DNA of 54,235 nucleotides, from assembly GCA_002699445.1 (NCBI GenBank), contig PAAU01000013.1, forward strand, positions 1 through 54,235, in the 5' to 3' direction. Source of the stretch: Micrococcales bacterium (lineage in GTDB: Bacteria; Actinomycetota; Actinomycetes; S36-B12; GCA-2699445). Of this stretch, positions 1 through 9,767 are shown one piece after another. The notes beneath the pieces are model-generated. The model did no database searches, was not told where the DNA came from, and saw only the letters and a program-made list of their open reading frames with translations. Both the position numbers and the translations under genes were made by a program. The stretch's first letter is position 1. Each line of letters begins with the position of its first letter.

Positions 1-1316
1 GTAGTGGCCCGGACCGCTTGCTCGAGAGTGATAGGTGCTGTTGGTGATGAAGTCGGGGTGGGGAAGATCGGTTGACCGCTGGGGGACGGTGTCGGCAAGG
101 TTCCGGGTGTGGGAGTCGTTGTCGGTGTAGGCCGCGGCAATGGCGGATCCGTCGGCGAACCGACGGCTGCTGCCAACTCTTCGGCGCCCTTTGTTATCTC
201 ACTAGCAGCGTCCGTGAGTTCGGGCATGCCTCGAGCAAGCTCGTTCGTCGCCTTGGCTAGGTCGGTGGACGCATCCGCCAGGCCGGTCGCTCCTTCGGCG
301 ACTCCAGCGGTGCCTTCCGCCAGAGCTTTGTTACCTTCTGCCACCCCTTGAGTTCCTGGGACCAACACGTCTGAGACCCCGGCGCTTGCCTCTTCGGTAC
401 CGTCCGCGGCCGCGGTGATTCCATCGGACAGTTGTGAGGCTGCAGTGGCCAGCGCGAGAGTTTGATCGTTGAGTTGGTCAACACCACTGGCCAAGCTGTC
501 GTTGCCCTCAATCGAACTCTCCAGCAAGCTGGTACTGAACGCGGCAGCAGGATCTTGCGAGGTCCGAATCGGTGCTGCGGATAGGACAGTCTGGGGTATC
601 GAGCCGCGGTCCATCACAGCGCCAAATTTTACTGTTTGGGTGTAATCACCCAACGGCGGATAAAGAACCAGGCTCCAGGTCAGGACCGTGTCACCGGCGG
701 CATCGGTGGTCACGGCGGCTTTTCCGGTATCGGTGATTTCCCAATCTCGGGGGACTGTAGTAGTCAGTGTCCCCACTAAGGGTGCAAAGACCGGGACTTT
801 CTCGGTCTTCTTGGTTCCGTCGGCTTCCTTATAGCTGACCTTCTTCTCTTTGGTATCGATGTTGGTGATGGTGTAGCTGATCCCGGTGGAGCCGCTGGCA
901 TCCAAAAGGTTCATCGGATCAACGATCTCGCCATCAAGCGTGTATTGAGCGTGCATAGCCAGCGGCATCGGTTTATCCACGATTGCTTGAGTCAAGATGA
1001 CTTGGGGTTCGGGGCCACCTACCTCCACCTGGATTCCGTCGGAGGTGATATCGGGGCGACCCCGTTGGTTCAGATACTGAACGTTGGCAGTCGACGTCGG
1101 ATCCAATACGGTCCGCTGCTCCCCACCGTTGCTCGCGAGTCGACTGATGATCTGAGACTCGATAGGTAGTCCAGTGGGATCCAACGAGGCCACAACGATT
1201 TCGTCATTCACCAACGTAGCGTCAGATTTCGTTGCTCCGCTCTCAGCGGGAACTGCCATCACCACCAACCCCGCCAGTAGCCCACCTACTCCAAACGTCG
1301 CCAATACGCGTTTCAT
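1..1316 (-). CDS. Exported heptad-repeat protein, C-terminus cut by window edge
   Basis: An ATG at 1316 opens a frame that stays open to base 1, giving about 438 residues with no stop. The N-terminus is a signal peptide (MKRV, then a Gly/Leu/Val core ending near AVPAESGA). A beta-rich middle follows. Then comes a long run of short repeats of the type xxxLxxG (for example LAEGTAGVAEGATGLADA) and a Pro/Thr/Ser-rich linker at the visible end. Repeats of this kind are known from actinobacterial proteins encoded next to MMPL transporters and from YhgE/Pip-type membrane proteins. Its ATG overlaps the stop of the MMPL gene as ATGA, so the two are very probably translated together and may form one envelope complex. 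Exact function is unknown. A C-terminal membrane anchor beyond the edge is likely but not visible. Confidence 0.8.
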   Translation of the reverse strand, partial: MKRVLATFGVGGLLAGLVVMAVPAESGATKSDATLVNDEIVVASLDPTGLPIESQIISRLASNGGEQRTVLDPTSTANVQYLNQRGRPDITSDGIQVEVGGPEPQVILTQAIVDKPMPLAMHAQYTLDGEIVDPMNLLDASGSTGISYTITNIDTKEKKVSYKEADGTKKTEKVPVFAPLVGTLTTTVPRDWEITDTGKAAVTTDAAGDTVLTWSLVLYPPLGDYTQTVKFGAVMDRGSIPQTVLSAAPIRTSQDPAAAFSTSLLESSIEGNDSLASGVDQLNDQTLALATAASQLSDGITAAADGTEEASAGVSDVLVPGTQGVAEGNKALAEGTAGVAEGATGLADASTDLAKATNELARGMPELTDAASEITKGAEELAAAVGSPTDPPLPRPTPTTTPTPGTLPTPSPSGQPIFPTPTSSPTAPITLEQAVRAT

Positions 1317-4159
1317 GACGGTGTCCCCGCACTATCCTTTTCGGTTTGTTCCGATGATTCAACGACATCAGCCGGCTCCGAGGCACCGTCATCTGGATCT
1401 CGCATTGCCGTGGCAAACCGATTCATGGTGAGCGCTAGTAAGCCGGCCAGGGTTGCTGGCACGACGGCCACACTGAGTACGTTGCCTTGACCGACGGTGG
1501 TGAGGTCAACCATGGCAAGGGTTACAGCCATGACGATACCGCCGAGGATAAGGGGGAGTCCGTAACTCTTTGCGCGGGTATAGCCAGCGACAATCACGAG
1601 CAGCAGCAAGCCCCACGCTGTCATCAGGCCTTGATTTTGTTGGGTGAAGGGGATGAGTGCAGCCAGCAGCGCAAACACCAGCGCGACGAACCCGCCCCCC
1701 AAAATCAGCATGACCACACGCACCCCTGGACCACGACCTGAACCCGGCATCCCTCGGGGCAGCCACACCACCAAGCTGCCAGCGACTACTGAGATCGCCA
1801 CTCCTACGGGAAGGAATGGATCCGCCGTGCCTGGCGCCAGGGTGCGACTACAAATAATCCACGAGACCAGACCACCGATGACGACGGCAATTAAACTGAC
1901 CGTTGGTGTGATTGCCTCCTTGACGTTGCGTGGTTGTGTATTGGGAGGGGGTTCATGAATAGTTTCCAGCGAGGCGGGATCTCCCTCCACATGCAATTCC
2001 GGCAATGCCCGGTCCAGCCACTTCGGCAGCCACCAGGTTGCTTTCGCTGCGAGAACCATCAAGGCGGGAACCAAAACACATCGGACGATGGTGGCATCAA
2101 CAAGAACAGCCGTGGCTAATCCGACGCCGAACATCTTGACGACTGCTCCCGGCACCAAGATAAACGCGGCGAAGACCACGACCATGATGGAGGCGGCCGC
2201 CGTTACTACTTCGCCAGTGTCTGTCAGACCTCGACGAACCGAGGTGACCATATTTCCGGTGCGAGTCCAGTGCTCTCGGAATGAGGTCAGGAGGAAGACC
2301 TCGTAGTCCATCGATAATCCGAACAGCACCGCAAACATCATCATCGGCACGTAGGACTCGATGGGCACCAACTCTTCTAGGCCCAATAGCGACGCTCCCC
2401 AGCCGAACTGGAACACCGCGACAACGACGCCGTAGGCAGCGCCAATGGACAGCAGATTCATAGCGGCTGCCTTGATCGGAATTACGATCGACCGATAGGC
2501 CAGCAGAAGCAAGGATCCGGACAGCAGTACGACACCACCAATAAAGATCGGCAAGGCATCGGCAATCTCATCTGAGAGATCCATCATGAGTGCGGTGGAC
2601 CCACCCACGAATGCCTCCTCTTCTTGCCCGGCAGTGTCTTTCGGCAGCACGGTGCTCCGCAACTCATTCACCAGATCTTGAGTCGCTGGATCCGCGGGCC
2701 CAGTTGTGGGAATCACACTGATGACCGCCACACCACCATCTGCGCTGACGACGGCATCACCGACTTCCTTGACGCCTGCGGTATTTCTTAGATCAACCTC
2801 AAGTGACACCAATCGAGGATCTCGCGTTCGTGGATCCGTTCCCTTTGGCAGATCGAAAGTCTCTTCCGGTGCAGTGGCTGCTCGATTCATTTGCACCACC
2901 ACAGCCAGTGGACCGGCTTGCCCCGGGCCATACGCCGCAGTGATGAGCTCGTTTGCCTTATACGCGGTGGAGTCTTGGGGCAGGGCGGAAGCGTCGGTTT
3001 GACCAAACTGCATTTGAGTCATCGGCAGCGCCAAGATCAGCAAGAGCAAAGTAGCGCTGATCGCGTATCGCCAGGGTTTGCTGGTGACAGCGTCAGCGAT
3101 GCGAGCCCAGAAACCGTGATCCAGATGACTACCATCTTCGCTGTGTTCGCCGCGGTGAACTTTGGGCATCACGCGCTTTCCGAGCAGCCCAAAGACGGCG
3201 GGAACGAAAGTCAAGGAGGCAAGAATCGCGACGGCGATGACGATGGCCGCTGCCAAACCTAGCCACGCTAAGAAGCTGATCTGAGTGAGTATCAAACCAG
3301 CTAGCGCCAAGATCAACGTGCACCCGGCAAAGACCATGCCGGCACCGGCGGTGCCAGACGTGCGGCCAATCGAGTCATAGACCTCAAATCCGCTACGGAG
3401 CAGCGCTCGATGTCGAATTATCAGGAATAAGGCGTAGTCGATGCCAACACCAAGCCCAAGCATGATGCCGAGAGTTGACGCCACGTCAGGGATAAAAACA
3501 GCCCGTCCGAGAAGTCCAATCAATGCTGATCCGATTCCCACGGTGACGATTGCGTTAACCAAAGGAACGAAAGCGGCGGCAAATCTGCGCAGTGTGAAGA
3601 GCAAGACGAAGACGGCCATGATCAGACCCAGTCCCTCACTCAGGGTGCTCTCCGGTTGAGAGAGCGACTCACCCATCAAGCCACCCAATGCCACTTCGCA
3701 GTCCGGGGCGCTATCGATACCGGTTTGCAGCACCTCCTCGGCCACACTTTCCTCGCCGATGAAGGCGCTGCCAACCTGGATTTGTACGATCGCAGTCTGC
3801 TTGTCCGGTGCCAAGAGAGAAGGATCGTCGGCAGGTCCAGTAACGTCTGCGACCCCGATGACCTGCTTTTCGGCATCCTCGACCCGTTTGATGGTTTCCG
3901 CACCGGCCCCGGTATCCAAGTCGGTGCCACATTTAATGACCAGGGGTTGTGCGTCGCTACTCACGCCCGGGAAACCCCGATTGAGCAATGTTTGGGCCGA
4001 GGCGCTGTCGGTGCCGGGCAAGACAACATCTTGTTGTCCCGGGGGTGGTAGCCGATTGTTGAGACCAGCCACCGCGATGAGTACTACCAGCCACAGCGCC
4101 AAGACTGTCTTAGCGTGGAGGGCGCACCAGTGGGAGATCAGGTACAGCCGGCGGGTCAT
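1313..4159 (-). CDS. MMPL/RND-family membrane transporter
   Basis: 948 residues with the duplicated MMPL layout. Each half has one N-terminal membrane segment, a large extracytoplasmic loop and a cluster of further segments. The two cluster motifs are GVGIDYALF in the first half and FGLSMDYEVFL in the second; both carry the Asp-Tyr pair typical of proton-driven MMPL/RND pumps. Such proteins export lipids or hydrophobic compounds. I chose the ATG at 4159 (MTRRLYLISHW) because AGGCAGGA lies about 7 bases upstream. An ATG 21 bases earlier has no ribosome site. The C-terminal part (from about residue 720) adds five or more further hydrophobic segments, longer than a minimal MMPL. It is coupled by ATGA to the heptad-repeat protein downstream. 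Substrate unknown. Confidence 0.9.
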   Translation of the reverse strand: MTRRLYLISHWCALHAKTVLALWLVVLIAVAGLNNRLPPPGQQDVVLPGTDSASAQTLLNRGFPGVSSDAQPLVIKCGTDLDTGAGAETIKRVEDAEKQVIGVADVTGPADDPSLLAPDKQTAIVQIQVGSAFIGEESVAEEVLQTGIDSAPDCEVALGGLMGESLSQPESTLSEGLGLIMAVFVLLFTLRRFAAAFVPLVNAIVTVGIGSALIGLLGRAVFIPDVASTLGIMLGLGVGIDYALFLIIRHRALLRSGFEVYDSIGRTSGTAGAGMVFAGCTLILALAGLILTQISFLAWLGLAAAIVIAVAILASLTFVPAVFGLLGKRVMPKVHRGEHSEDGSHLDHGFWARIADAVTSKPWRYAISATLLLLILALPMTQMQFGQTDASALPQDSTAYKANELITAAYGPGQAGPLAVVVQMNRAATAPEETFDLPKGTDPRTRDPRLVSLEVDLRNTAGVKEVGDAVVSADGGVAVISVIPTTGPADPATQDLVNELRSTVLPKDTAGQEEEAFVGGSTALMMDLSDEIADALPIFIGGVVLLSGSLLLLAYRSIVIPIKAAAMNLLSIGAAYGVVVAVFQFGWGASLLGLEELVPIESYVPMMMFAVLFGLSMDYEVFLLTSFREHWTRTGNMVTSVRRGLTDTGEVVTAAASIMVVVFAAFILVPGAVVKMFGVGLATAVLVDATIVRCVLVPALMVLAAKATWWLPKWLDRALPELHVEGDPASLETIHEPPPNTQPRNVKEAITPTVSLIAVVIGGLVSWIICSRTLAPGTADPFLPVGVAISVVAGSLVVWLPRGMPGSGRGPGVRVVMLILGGGFVALVFALLAALIPFTQQNQGLMTAWGLLLLVIVAGYTRAKSYGLPLILGGIVMAVTLAMVDLTTVGQGNVLSVAVVPATLAGLLALTMNRFATAMRDPDDGASEPADVVESSEQTEKDSAGTPS

Positions 4160-4262
4160 GATCAAATCCTGCCTGAGCATCGCGTCGCTGTACCGGGAAC
4201 ACGTATGTTGCTGTCATTCTGCGGCCGCCGGTGCCACGGCTCGTCCGCTTCCCGTGCGCAAC

Positions 4263-4291
4263 TTGACGGATCGGGGGATTACCAGCACCAT
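4263..4291 (+). promoter_or_regulatory. Predicted promoter of the ilvBNC leader
   Basis: TTGACG at 4263-4268 and CACCAT at 4286-4291 are separated by exactly 17 bases. The GTG of the leader peptide starts 6 bases after the -10 box, so transcription would begin on or next to the start codon. The same CACCAT-N6-GTG arrangement occurs before the cimA leader peptide at 16577-16591. This is read from sequence only. Confidence 0.55.
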
Positions 4292-4297
4292 AAGAAG

Positions 4298-4327
4298 GTG
4301 CGTAACTATCGCCTCGTAGTAACTTAG
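4298..4327 (+). CDS. ilvB leader peptide (MRNYRLVVT)
   Basis: A GTG-started nine-codon ORF whose codons 6-8 are CTC GTA GTA (Leu-Val-Val), followed by Thr and TAG. Leu and Val are end products of the pathway downstream. Short Leu/Val/Ile-rich leader peptides in front of ilvB are established in other actinobacteria. The stop codon abuts a hairpin (4327-4351), and a terminator follows at 4354-4385, as expected for ribosome-mediated attenuation. It has no Shine-Dalgarno sequence and is probably leaderless. An in-frame longer ORF from 4115 exists but would cross the predicted promoter. Confidence 0.65.
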   Translation: MRNYRLVVT

Positions 4328-4351
4328 CGCGTCAGCTATCAGCCGACGCGC
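4327..4351 (+). promoter_or_regulatory. Attenuator pause/anti-terminator hairpin, ilvB leader
   Basis: A perfect 7-bp inverted repeat (GCGCGTC at 4327-4333, GACGCGC at 4345-4351) starts at the last base of the leader stop codon and ends just before the terminator stem. A ribosome stalled on the Leu-Val-Val codons would cover or release it. Alternative pairing with the terminator was not computed. Confidence 0.55.
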
Positions 4352-4353
4352 CA

Positions 4354-4385
4354 CCCTCCGATGCCTCACCGGCCGGGGGGTTTTT
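4354..4385 (+). terminator. ilvB attenuator terminator
   Basis: CCCTCCG (4354-4360) pairs with CGGGGGG (4374-4380, one T-G wobble) around a 13-base loop and is followed directly by TTTTT. It sits between the leader peptide and ilvB, so it acts as an attenuator and not as a gene-end terminator. Confidence 0.6.
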
Positions 4386-4423
4386 CGTTTCCGGGGCAGG
4401 TTAACCGCCCGTCCCGGGGGCGA

Positions 4424-4470
4424 CAGTCCGCCCCGCGTCAGCGGGCGATCCCCGACGGTGGGGCGGACTG
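4424..4470 (+). repeat. Long perfect inverted repeat in the ilvB 5' UTR
   Basis: CAGTCCGCCCC (4424-4434) and GGGGCGGACTG (4460-4470) form a perfect 11-bp stem around a 25-base GC-rich loop. It lies after the attenuator and about 98 bases before ilvB, with no T-run. The 4160-4567 stretch holds no protein gene other than the leader peptide. Role unknown: it could stabilise the leader RNA, bind a factor or be an operator. Confidence 0.6.
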
Positions 4471-4567
4471 GGTGATGGAGAGCATCGCGGTGCTGCGGAA
4501 TAATAGCCACAGCAGCGAGGCAGAATGTCGAGTAGTCGCGAAAGCGGCTGGAGCAGATGAGGTAGCA

Positions 4568-6310
4568 ATGACCGAGCAGATCACCGGTTCCGAGAGTCTG
4601 GTGAAATCACTCCAGAATGCCGGTGTCGAGGTAGTGTTCGGGATCCCCGGAGGGGCTATTCTTCCCGCCTATGATCCATTGATGGATGCCAGCAATATCC
4701 GGCACATCCTGGTGCGCCACGAGCAGGGCGCAGGCCACGCGGCCGAAGGCTATGCGATGGCGACGGGAAAAGTCGGAGTCTGTATGGCTACCTCGGGCCC
4801 AGGAGCGACCAACCTTGTCACCGCTATTGCCGATGCCCATATGGACTCGGTTCCGATGGTGGCCATCACTGGCCAGGTCCCCAGTAAAGCTATTGGAACA
4901 GATGCTTTTCAAGAAGCAGATATCCGCGGCATCACTATGCCGATAACCAAACACAACTTCCTCATCACCGATCCGATCGATATTCCGGCTGCGATTGCTC
5001 AGGCTTTCCACATTGCTGGGACCGGGCGTCCGGGGCCTGTTCTCGTCGACATCAGTAAAGATGCGTTGCAGGCAATGACTACCTTCGAATGGCCAGAGCA
5101 GATCGCATTGCCCGGCTATAAACCAACCACCAAGCCCAACTCCCGCCAGATTCGGCAGGCGGCTGAACTTATTCTGGACTCCAAGAAACCGGTGCTCTAT
5201 GTCGGTGGGGGCGTCATCAAGGCAGAAGCTTCATCACAACTATTTGAGTTGGCGGAACTTACCGGCATCCCCGTAGTCACCACGCTTATGGCTCGAGGGG
5301 CCTTCCCCGACGGTCACCAACAGCATCTCGGTATGCCAGGCATGCATGGCACGGTAGCGGCAGTGGGTGCATTGCAACGAGCCGATTTACTCATCGCCCT
5401 CGGCACCCGTTTTGATGATCGCGTGACTGGAAACTTGGACAGTTTCGCGCCCGACGCGAAAATCATTCACGCGGATATCGACCCGGCGGAAATCGGCAAA
5501 AACAAGCCAGTAGATGTGCCGATCGTGGGTGACGCTCAAGTCATCATCGAAGCCCTCACCGCGGACTTACAGCGTCGAGTCGATGAGGGCGAGCGGGGTG
5601 ATTTCGCGGAGTGGCTAGAGACCGTGGCACGCTGGAAGCAGACCTACCCACTGGGGTACGACGAGCCAGAAGATGAGGCTCTCTCCCCGCAATACGTCAT
5701 TGAGCGACTAGGGGCCATCGCTGGACCGGAAGCCATCTATGCGGCGGGCGTTGGACAGCACCAGATGTGGGCCAGCCAGTTCATCGAATACTCCAACCCG
5801 CGTACGTGGTTGAACTCCGGCGGTGCCGGCACGATGGGCTACGCAGTGCCAGCTGCGATGGGAGCCAAAGTCGGTCAGCCGGACACCGTGGTGTGGGCAG
5901 TAGATGGTGACGGTTGCTTCCAGATGACAAACCAAGAGTTGGCGACCTGCACTATCAACAACATCCCGATTAAAGTCGCACTCATCAATAACTCCAGTCT
6001 TGGCATGGTCCGACAGTGGCAAACCCTTTTCTATAATCAGCGCTACTCCAACACTGATTTGCAGTCACACGATTTTCCCGACTTTGTGAAGTTGGCGGAA
6101 GCCTATGGTGCTGTGGGCTTGCGGTGCGATAACGCGGCTGATGTCGACGCCACCATCGAAAAGGCAATGTCTATCAACGATCGTCCTGTAGTTGTGGACT
6201 TCCGGGTGCACAAAGATGCGATGGTCTGGCCGATGGTGGCCGCAGGCACCAGTAACGATGACATCAAGGTAGCTCGTGATTTGGCACCACAATGGGATCG
6301 GGAGGATTGA
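4568..6310 (+). CDS. ilvB: Acetolactate synthase large subunit
   Basis: 580 residues. This thiamine-diphosphate enzyme condenses two pyruvates to acetolactate (Val/Leu) or pyruvate plus 2-oxobutyrate (Ile). Visible motifs: the N-terminal pyrimidine domain with catalytic Glu52 ([15 protein letters not shown]), the central FAD-type domain, and the diphosphate-binding motif [12 protein letters not shown] running to INN near residues 447-475. The frame is open further upstream, but the ATG at 4568 is preferred: GAGG lies 5-6 bases before it, the protein then has the family length, and the upstream extension would run through the terminator. ilvN follows after 4 bases. Regulation is by the attenuator upstream. 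Confidence 0.97.
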   Translation: MTEQITGSESLVKSLQNAGVEVVFGIPGGAILPAYDPLMDASNIRHILVRHEQGAGHAAEGYAMATGKVGVCMATSGPGATNLVTAIADAHMDSVPMVAITGQVPSKAIGTDAFQEADIRGITMPITKHNFLITDPIDIPAAIAQAFHIAGTGRPGPVLVDISKDALQAMTTFEWPEQIALPGYKPTTKPNSRQIRQAAELILDSKKPVLYVGGGVIKAEASSQLFELAELTGIPVVTTLMARGAFPDGHQQHLGMPGMHGTVAAVGALQRADLLIALGTRFDDRVTGNLDSFAPDAKIIHADIDPAEIGKNKPVDVPIVGDAQVIIEALTADLQRRVDEGERGDFAEWLETVARWKQTYPLGYDEPEDEALSPQYVIERLGAIAGPEAIYAAGVGQHQMWASQFIEYSNPRTWLNSGGAGTMGYAVPAAMGAKVGQPDTVVWAVDGDGCFQMTNQELATCTINNIPIKVALINNSSLGMVRQWQTLFYNQRYSNTDLQSHDFPDFVKLAEAYGAVGLRCDNAADVDATIEKAMSINDRPVVVDFRVHKDAMVWPMVAAGTSNDDIKVARDLAPQWDRED

Positions 6311-6314
6311 TCCG

Positions 6315-6827
6315 ATGACACGGCACACACTGTCCGTTTTAGTTGAGGACGTTCCTGGCGTACTCGCTCGGATCTCGGGCTTGTTTTCCAGGCGTGGCTT
6401 CAACATCGAGAGTTTGGCAGTTGGTCCAACTGAGAAGGCTGGGATCTCGCGTATGACGATCGTGGTCAGCGTCGCCGAGTTGCCGCTGGAACAGGTGACT
6501 AAGCAGCTAAATAAGCTGGTGAACGTCATCAAGATTGTGGAACTCGAGGATGACAACAGCGTTCAACGCGAACTGATTATGGTGAAGGTCACGGCGACCA
6601 CTAATACCCGTAGTCACATTCTGGAGACCGTGGAGTTGTTTCGCGCCAAAGTCGTCGATGTAGCCCCGGATGCGGTGACGATTGAGGCCACCGGATCGAT
6701 CGGTAAGCTGCACGCGATGTTGCGGGTGCTGGAACCCTTTGGCATTAAGGAACTGGTGCAGTCCGGTGCGGTAGCGGTCAGCCGCGGTGCTAAGGGAATC
6801 TCTGATCGACAGTTACGTAGCGCTTGA
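6315..6827 (+). CDS. ilvN: Acetolactate synthase small (regulatory) subunit
   Basis: 170 residues. The N-terminal ACT domain (HTLSVLVEDVPGVLARISGLF, residues about 3-23) binds the feedback inhibitor valine in this family. The C-terminal ALS_ss domain follows (LIMVKVTATTNTRSHILE onward). It activates the large subunit and makes it feedback-sensitive. The ATG at 6315 has GGAGG about 9 bases upstream, inside the end of ilvB. The 4-base gap to ilvB indicates one operon. Confidence 0.96.
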   Translation: MTRHTLSVLVEDVPGVLARISGLFSRRGFNIESLAVGPTEKAGISRMTIVVSVAELPLEQVTKQLNKLVNVIKIVELEDDNSVQRELIMVKVTATTNTRSHILETVELFRAKVVDVAPDAVTIEATGSIGKLHAMLRVLEPFGIKELVQSGAVAVSRGAKGISDRQLRSA

Positions 6828-6883
6828 GGTGCGGGTGGCGAAACCGCCCAACTCCGGCGACCGTATCCTTACAACAGAAGATT

Positions 6884-6899
6884 TGCGGCCAGGGCCGCA
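6884..6899 (+). repeat. Short inverted repeat in the ilvN-ilvC gap
   Basis: TGCGGCC and GGCCGCA flank only two bases, so the RNA loop would open one or two pairs. It lies in the 124-base gap between ilvN and ilvC, followed by no T-run. It could be a processing site or mRNA stabiliser between the two parts of the operon. Function not shown. Confidence 0.35.
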
Positions 6900-6924
6900 C
6901 TCGTAACCCGAACTGCGCGAATGA

Positions 6925-7980
<1,056 letters not shown>

Positions 7981-7986
7981 GTTAGC

Positions 7987-8775
7987 TCACCCTGGTTGTT
8001 GTCCGGAAAGCCCGAGTTGCTGCATGGTGTAGTCAAAGACTTCCGCGGCTAGTTGATCATCAAGTCCCGGACCAGTGGGTTCGCTGATCGAGTTATCCAC
8101 AACGAAGGCGCCAGACTGTCCGGCTAGAGACGGGTTCGATGCGGCAAATACCAGCGCCGCTGCACCCTGGTCGAGGGTATTGGCGCCGTCCTTTTGGAAT
8201 CCTTCAGTCATGAGCTTTGTCCCAATCACTCCGGGATGAGTCGCGAAGAAATCCACCCGTTCTTGCCGTCGTGCCCATTCCCGAGCCATCAGCAGGTTCG
8301 CCAACTTTGTGGTCATGTGGGCACGGAAATGGTTATAGCGGCGCTCCGCATAACCAGGATCGGCAAGATCGAACTTGCCACGGCCGTGCGCGGTCGAAGA
8401 CACGAAAACCACCCGGCCCCGTTCCGGCATCTCCGGCAGCATCAGCGCCGTTAGTAAGGAGGGTGCCATGTGATTGACCGTCCACATCACCTCTTCACCG
8501 TCGGCGTTAGTCAGTCGCTCTCGCTCGTAAATGCCTGCGTTATTAATGAGCACATCTGCGCTGCTTGCCGCACCAGCGAGTTCGGGAACTTGGTCCAGAT
8601 CCGATAGGTCAGCAACTATCCCAGCGACGGCTTGGCTACCGATGCTGGCGACAGCAGCATCCACGCGTGCAGCAGAGCGCCCGTGCACGATGACATCATT
8701 GCCCTGCTCGGCCAAAACTTGCGCGGTGCGCAGGCCGATACCGTCGGTTGATCCAGTGACGAGAACTGTAGACAT
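7987..8775 (-). CDS. Short-chain dehydrogenase/reductase with atypical active site
   Basis: 262 residues, Rossmann SDR. The NAD(P)-binding motif TGSTDGIG is at residues 7-14, NNAG at 78-81, and the catalytic Ser region VSS at 125-127. The usual YxxxK is not intact: Lys157 is in TTKLANLL, but the residue four before it is His153. A Tyr is found only at 147. It is most like retinol-dehydrogenase-type SDRs (KLANLL). The start ATG follows CAGACT by 6 bases and has no Shine-Dalgarno sequence, so it is probably leaderless. Substrate unknown. It may be a weak or altered oxidoreductase. Confidence 0.88.
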   Translation of the reverse strand: MSTVLVTGSTDGIGLRTAQVLAEQGNDVIVHGRSAARVDAAVASIGSQAVAGIVADLSDLDQVPELAGAASSADVLINNAGIYERERLTNADGEEVMWTVNHMAPSLLTALMLPEMPERGRVVFVSSTAHGRGKFDLADPGYAERRYNHFRAHMTTKLANLLMAREWARRQERVDFFATHPGVIGTKLMTEGFQKDGANTLDQGAAALVFAASNPSLAGQSGAFVVDNSISEPTGPGLDDQLAAEVFDYTMQQLGLSGQQPG

Positions 8776-8995
8776 GCGGCCAGTCTGCTCGCCTTGCTGC
8801 GATCTCGCACGTGCACTGCTGCGATATTGGCCACCCAGTTGAACGGCTCAGCTATTCACCTGGCGCGCGGTCGGATGAAGATAACGGTGGGTGAATCACG
8901 AAATTCTTTGGACTGATATCTCGCTCGACTCCGCAGCGGTAAGCAAAGTTCCCTAGGTTGGAATCGATGCCACTCATGTCAGCCTAGGAGTCCTC

Positions 8996-9667
8996 ATGCA
9001 TTCCGAAATAAAGTTTTCCCCGTCATTCGCTGCCGCAGAGGTGCAACTGGATCCAGGCGAAGCCTGCAAAGCTGAAGCAGGTGCCATGGTCGCCATGAAG
9101 GATGTAGACATCGAAACCAGCACCCAGGGCGGTCTCATGAAGGGGCTGAGGCGTTCCGTGTTGGGCGGCGAATCCTTCTTCATGAACACCTTCACCGCCG
9201 GTAACGCGGGAGGTTCAGTCACGTTCGCTCCGGCTCTGCCTGGCGATATCGTCTCCTGGCAGCTCAGCGGCCAAACGGTCTACCTACAGTCGGGCGCCTA
9301 CTTAGCTTCTGCCCCCGGTGTCGACATCGACACCAAGTGGGGAGGTGGCCGAACGTTTTTCAGCGGCGAAGGGCTCTTCATCTTGAAATGCTCTGGTGTG
9401 GGAGAACTCCTCGTCGCTTCCTACGGCGCGATTGACGCCAAGCAACTGGCCGCAGGTGAAACCTATACCGTGGATACCGGTCATATGGTCGGGTGGTCAG
9501 AAGGTGTGCAATACAACGTGCGTAAGGCTGGGAACTGGAAGTCGACTTTCCTTTCCGGAGAAGGTTTGGTGGTGGATTTGACTGGACCAGGCATGATCTA
9601 CACGCAGTCCCGTTCCCAAGATGCCTTCCTGGGTTGGCTCATCCCGAAGTTGCCCAAATCGAACTAG
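8996..9667 (+). CDS. AIM24 / TIGR00266 family protein
   Basis: 223 residues, full family length, rich in Gly and beta-strand pattern. Recognisable stretches are VQLDPGEACKAEAGAMVAM near the start, GGLMKGLRRSVLGGESFFMN in the middle and GPGMIYTQSRS near the end. The family folds as a double beta-helix. In yeast its homologue AIM24 affects mitochondrial architecture; the bacterial role is not established. The ATG at 8996 follows TAGGAG by 6 bases. It is a single-gene unit between an SDR and serA. The 220 bases upstream hold no gene. Confidence 0.9.
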   Translation: MHSEIKFSPSFAAAEVQLDPGEACKAEAGAMVAMKDVDIETSTQGGLMKGLRRSVLGGESFFMNTFTAGNAGGSVTFAPALPGDIVSWQLSGQTVYLQSGAYLASAPGVDIDTKWGGGRTFFSGEGLFILKCSGVGELLVASYGAIDAKQLAAGETYTVDTGHMVGWSEGVQYNVRKAGNWKSTFLSGEGLVVDLTGPGMIYTQSRSQDAFLGWLIPKLPKSN

Positions 9668-9692
9668 CCGATGGGTAGCGGCATCTTTCCAG

Positions 9693-9722
9693 CCCCGCTC
9701 GTGAACGCATTCACAAGCGGGG
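9693..9722 (+). terminator. Strong hairpin after the AIM24 gene
   Basis: CCCCGCT pairs with AGCGGGG, and inside it GTGAA pairs with TTCAC, with one mismatch between the two stems. No T-run follows, so it may be a Rho-assisted terminator, or an operator overlapping the serA promoter just downstream. Confidence 0.5.
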
Positions 9723-9725
9723 ACG

Positions 9726-9731
9726 TACACT
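9726..9731 (+). promoter_or_regulatory. Predicted -10 box of serA
   Basis: TACACT lies immediately after the hairpin at 9693-9722 and 36 bases before the serA GTG. That leaves a 5' UTR of about 30 bases containing GGAGAA. The -35 position falls inside the hairpin repeat, so a protein bound there would block the promoter. Inferred from spacing only. Confidence 0.4.
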
Positions 9732-9767
9732 GAGATAACGCTTCCCAACAACCTGGAGAAACCTGCT

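Noticed and set aside
4361-4567. A 69-residue N-terminal extension of ilvB
   Set aside because: It would begin inside the attenuator terminator loop and run through a strong hairpin; the ATG at 4568 has a good ribosome site and gives the family length.
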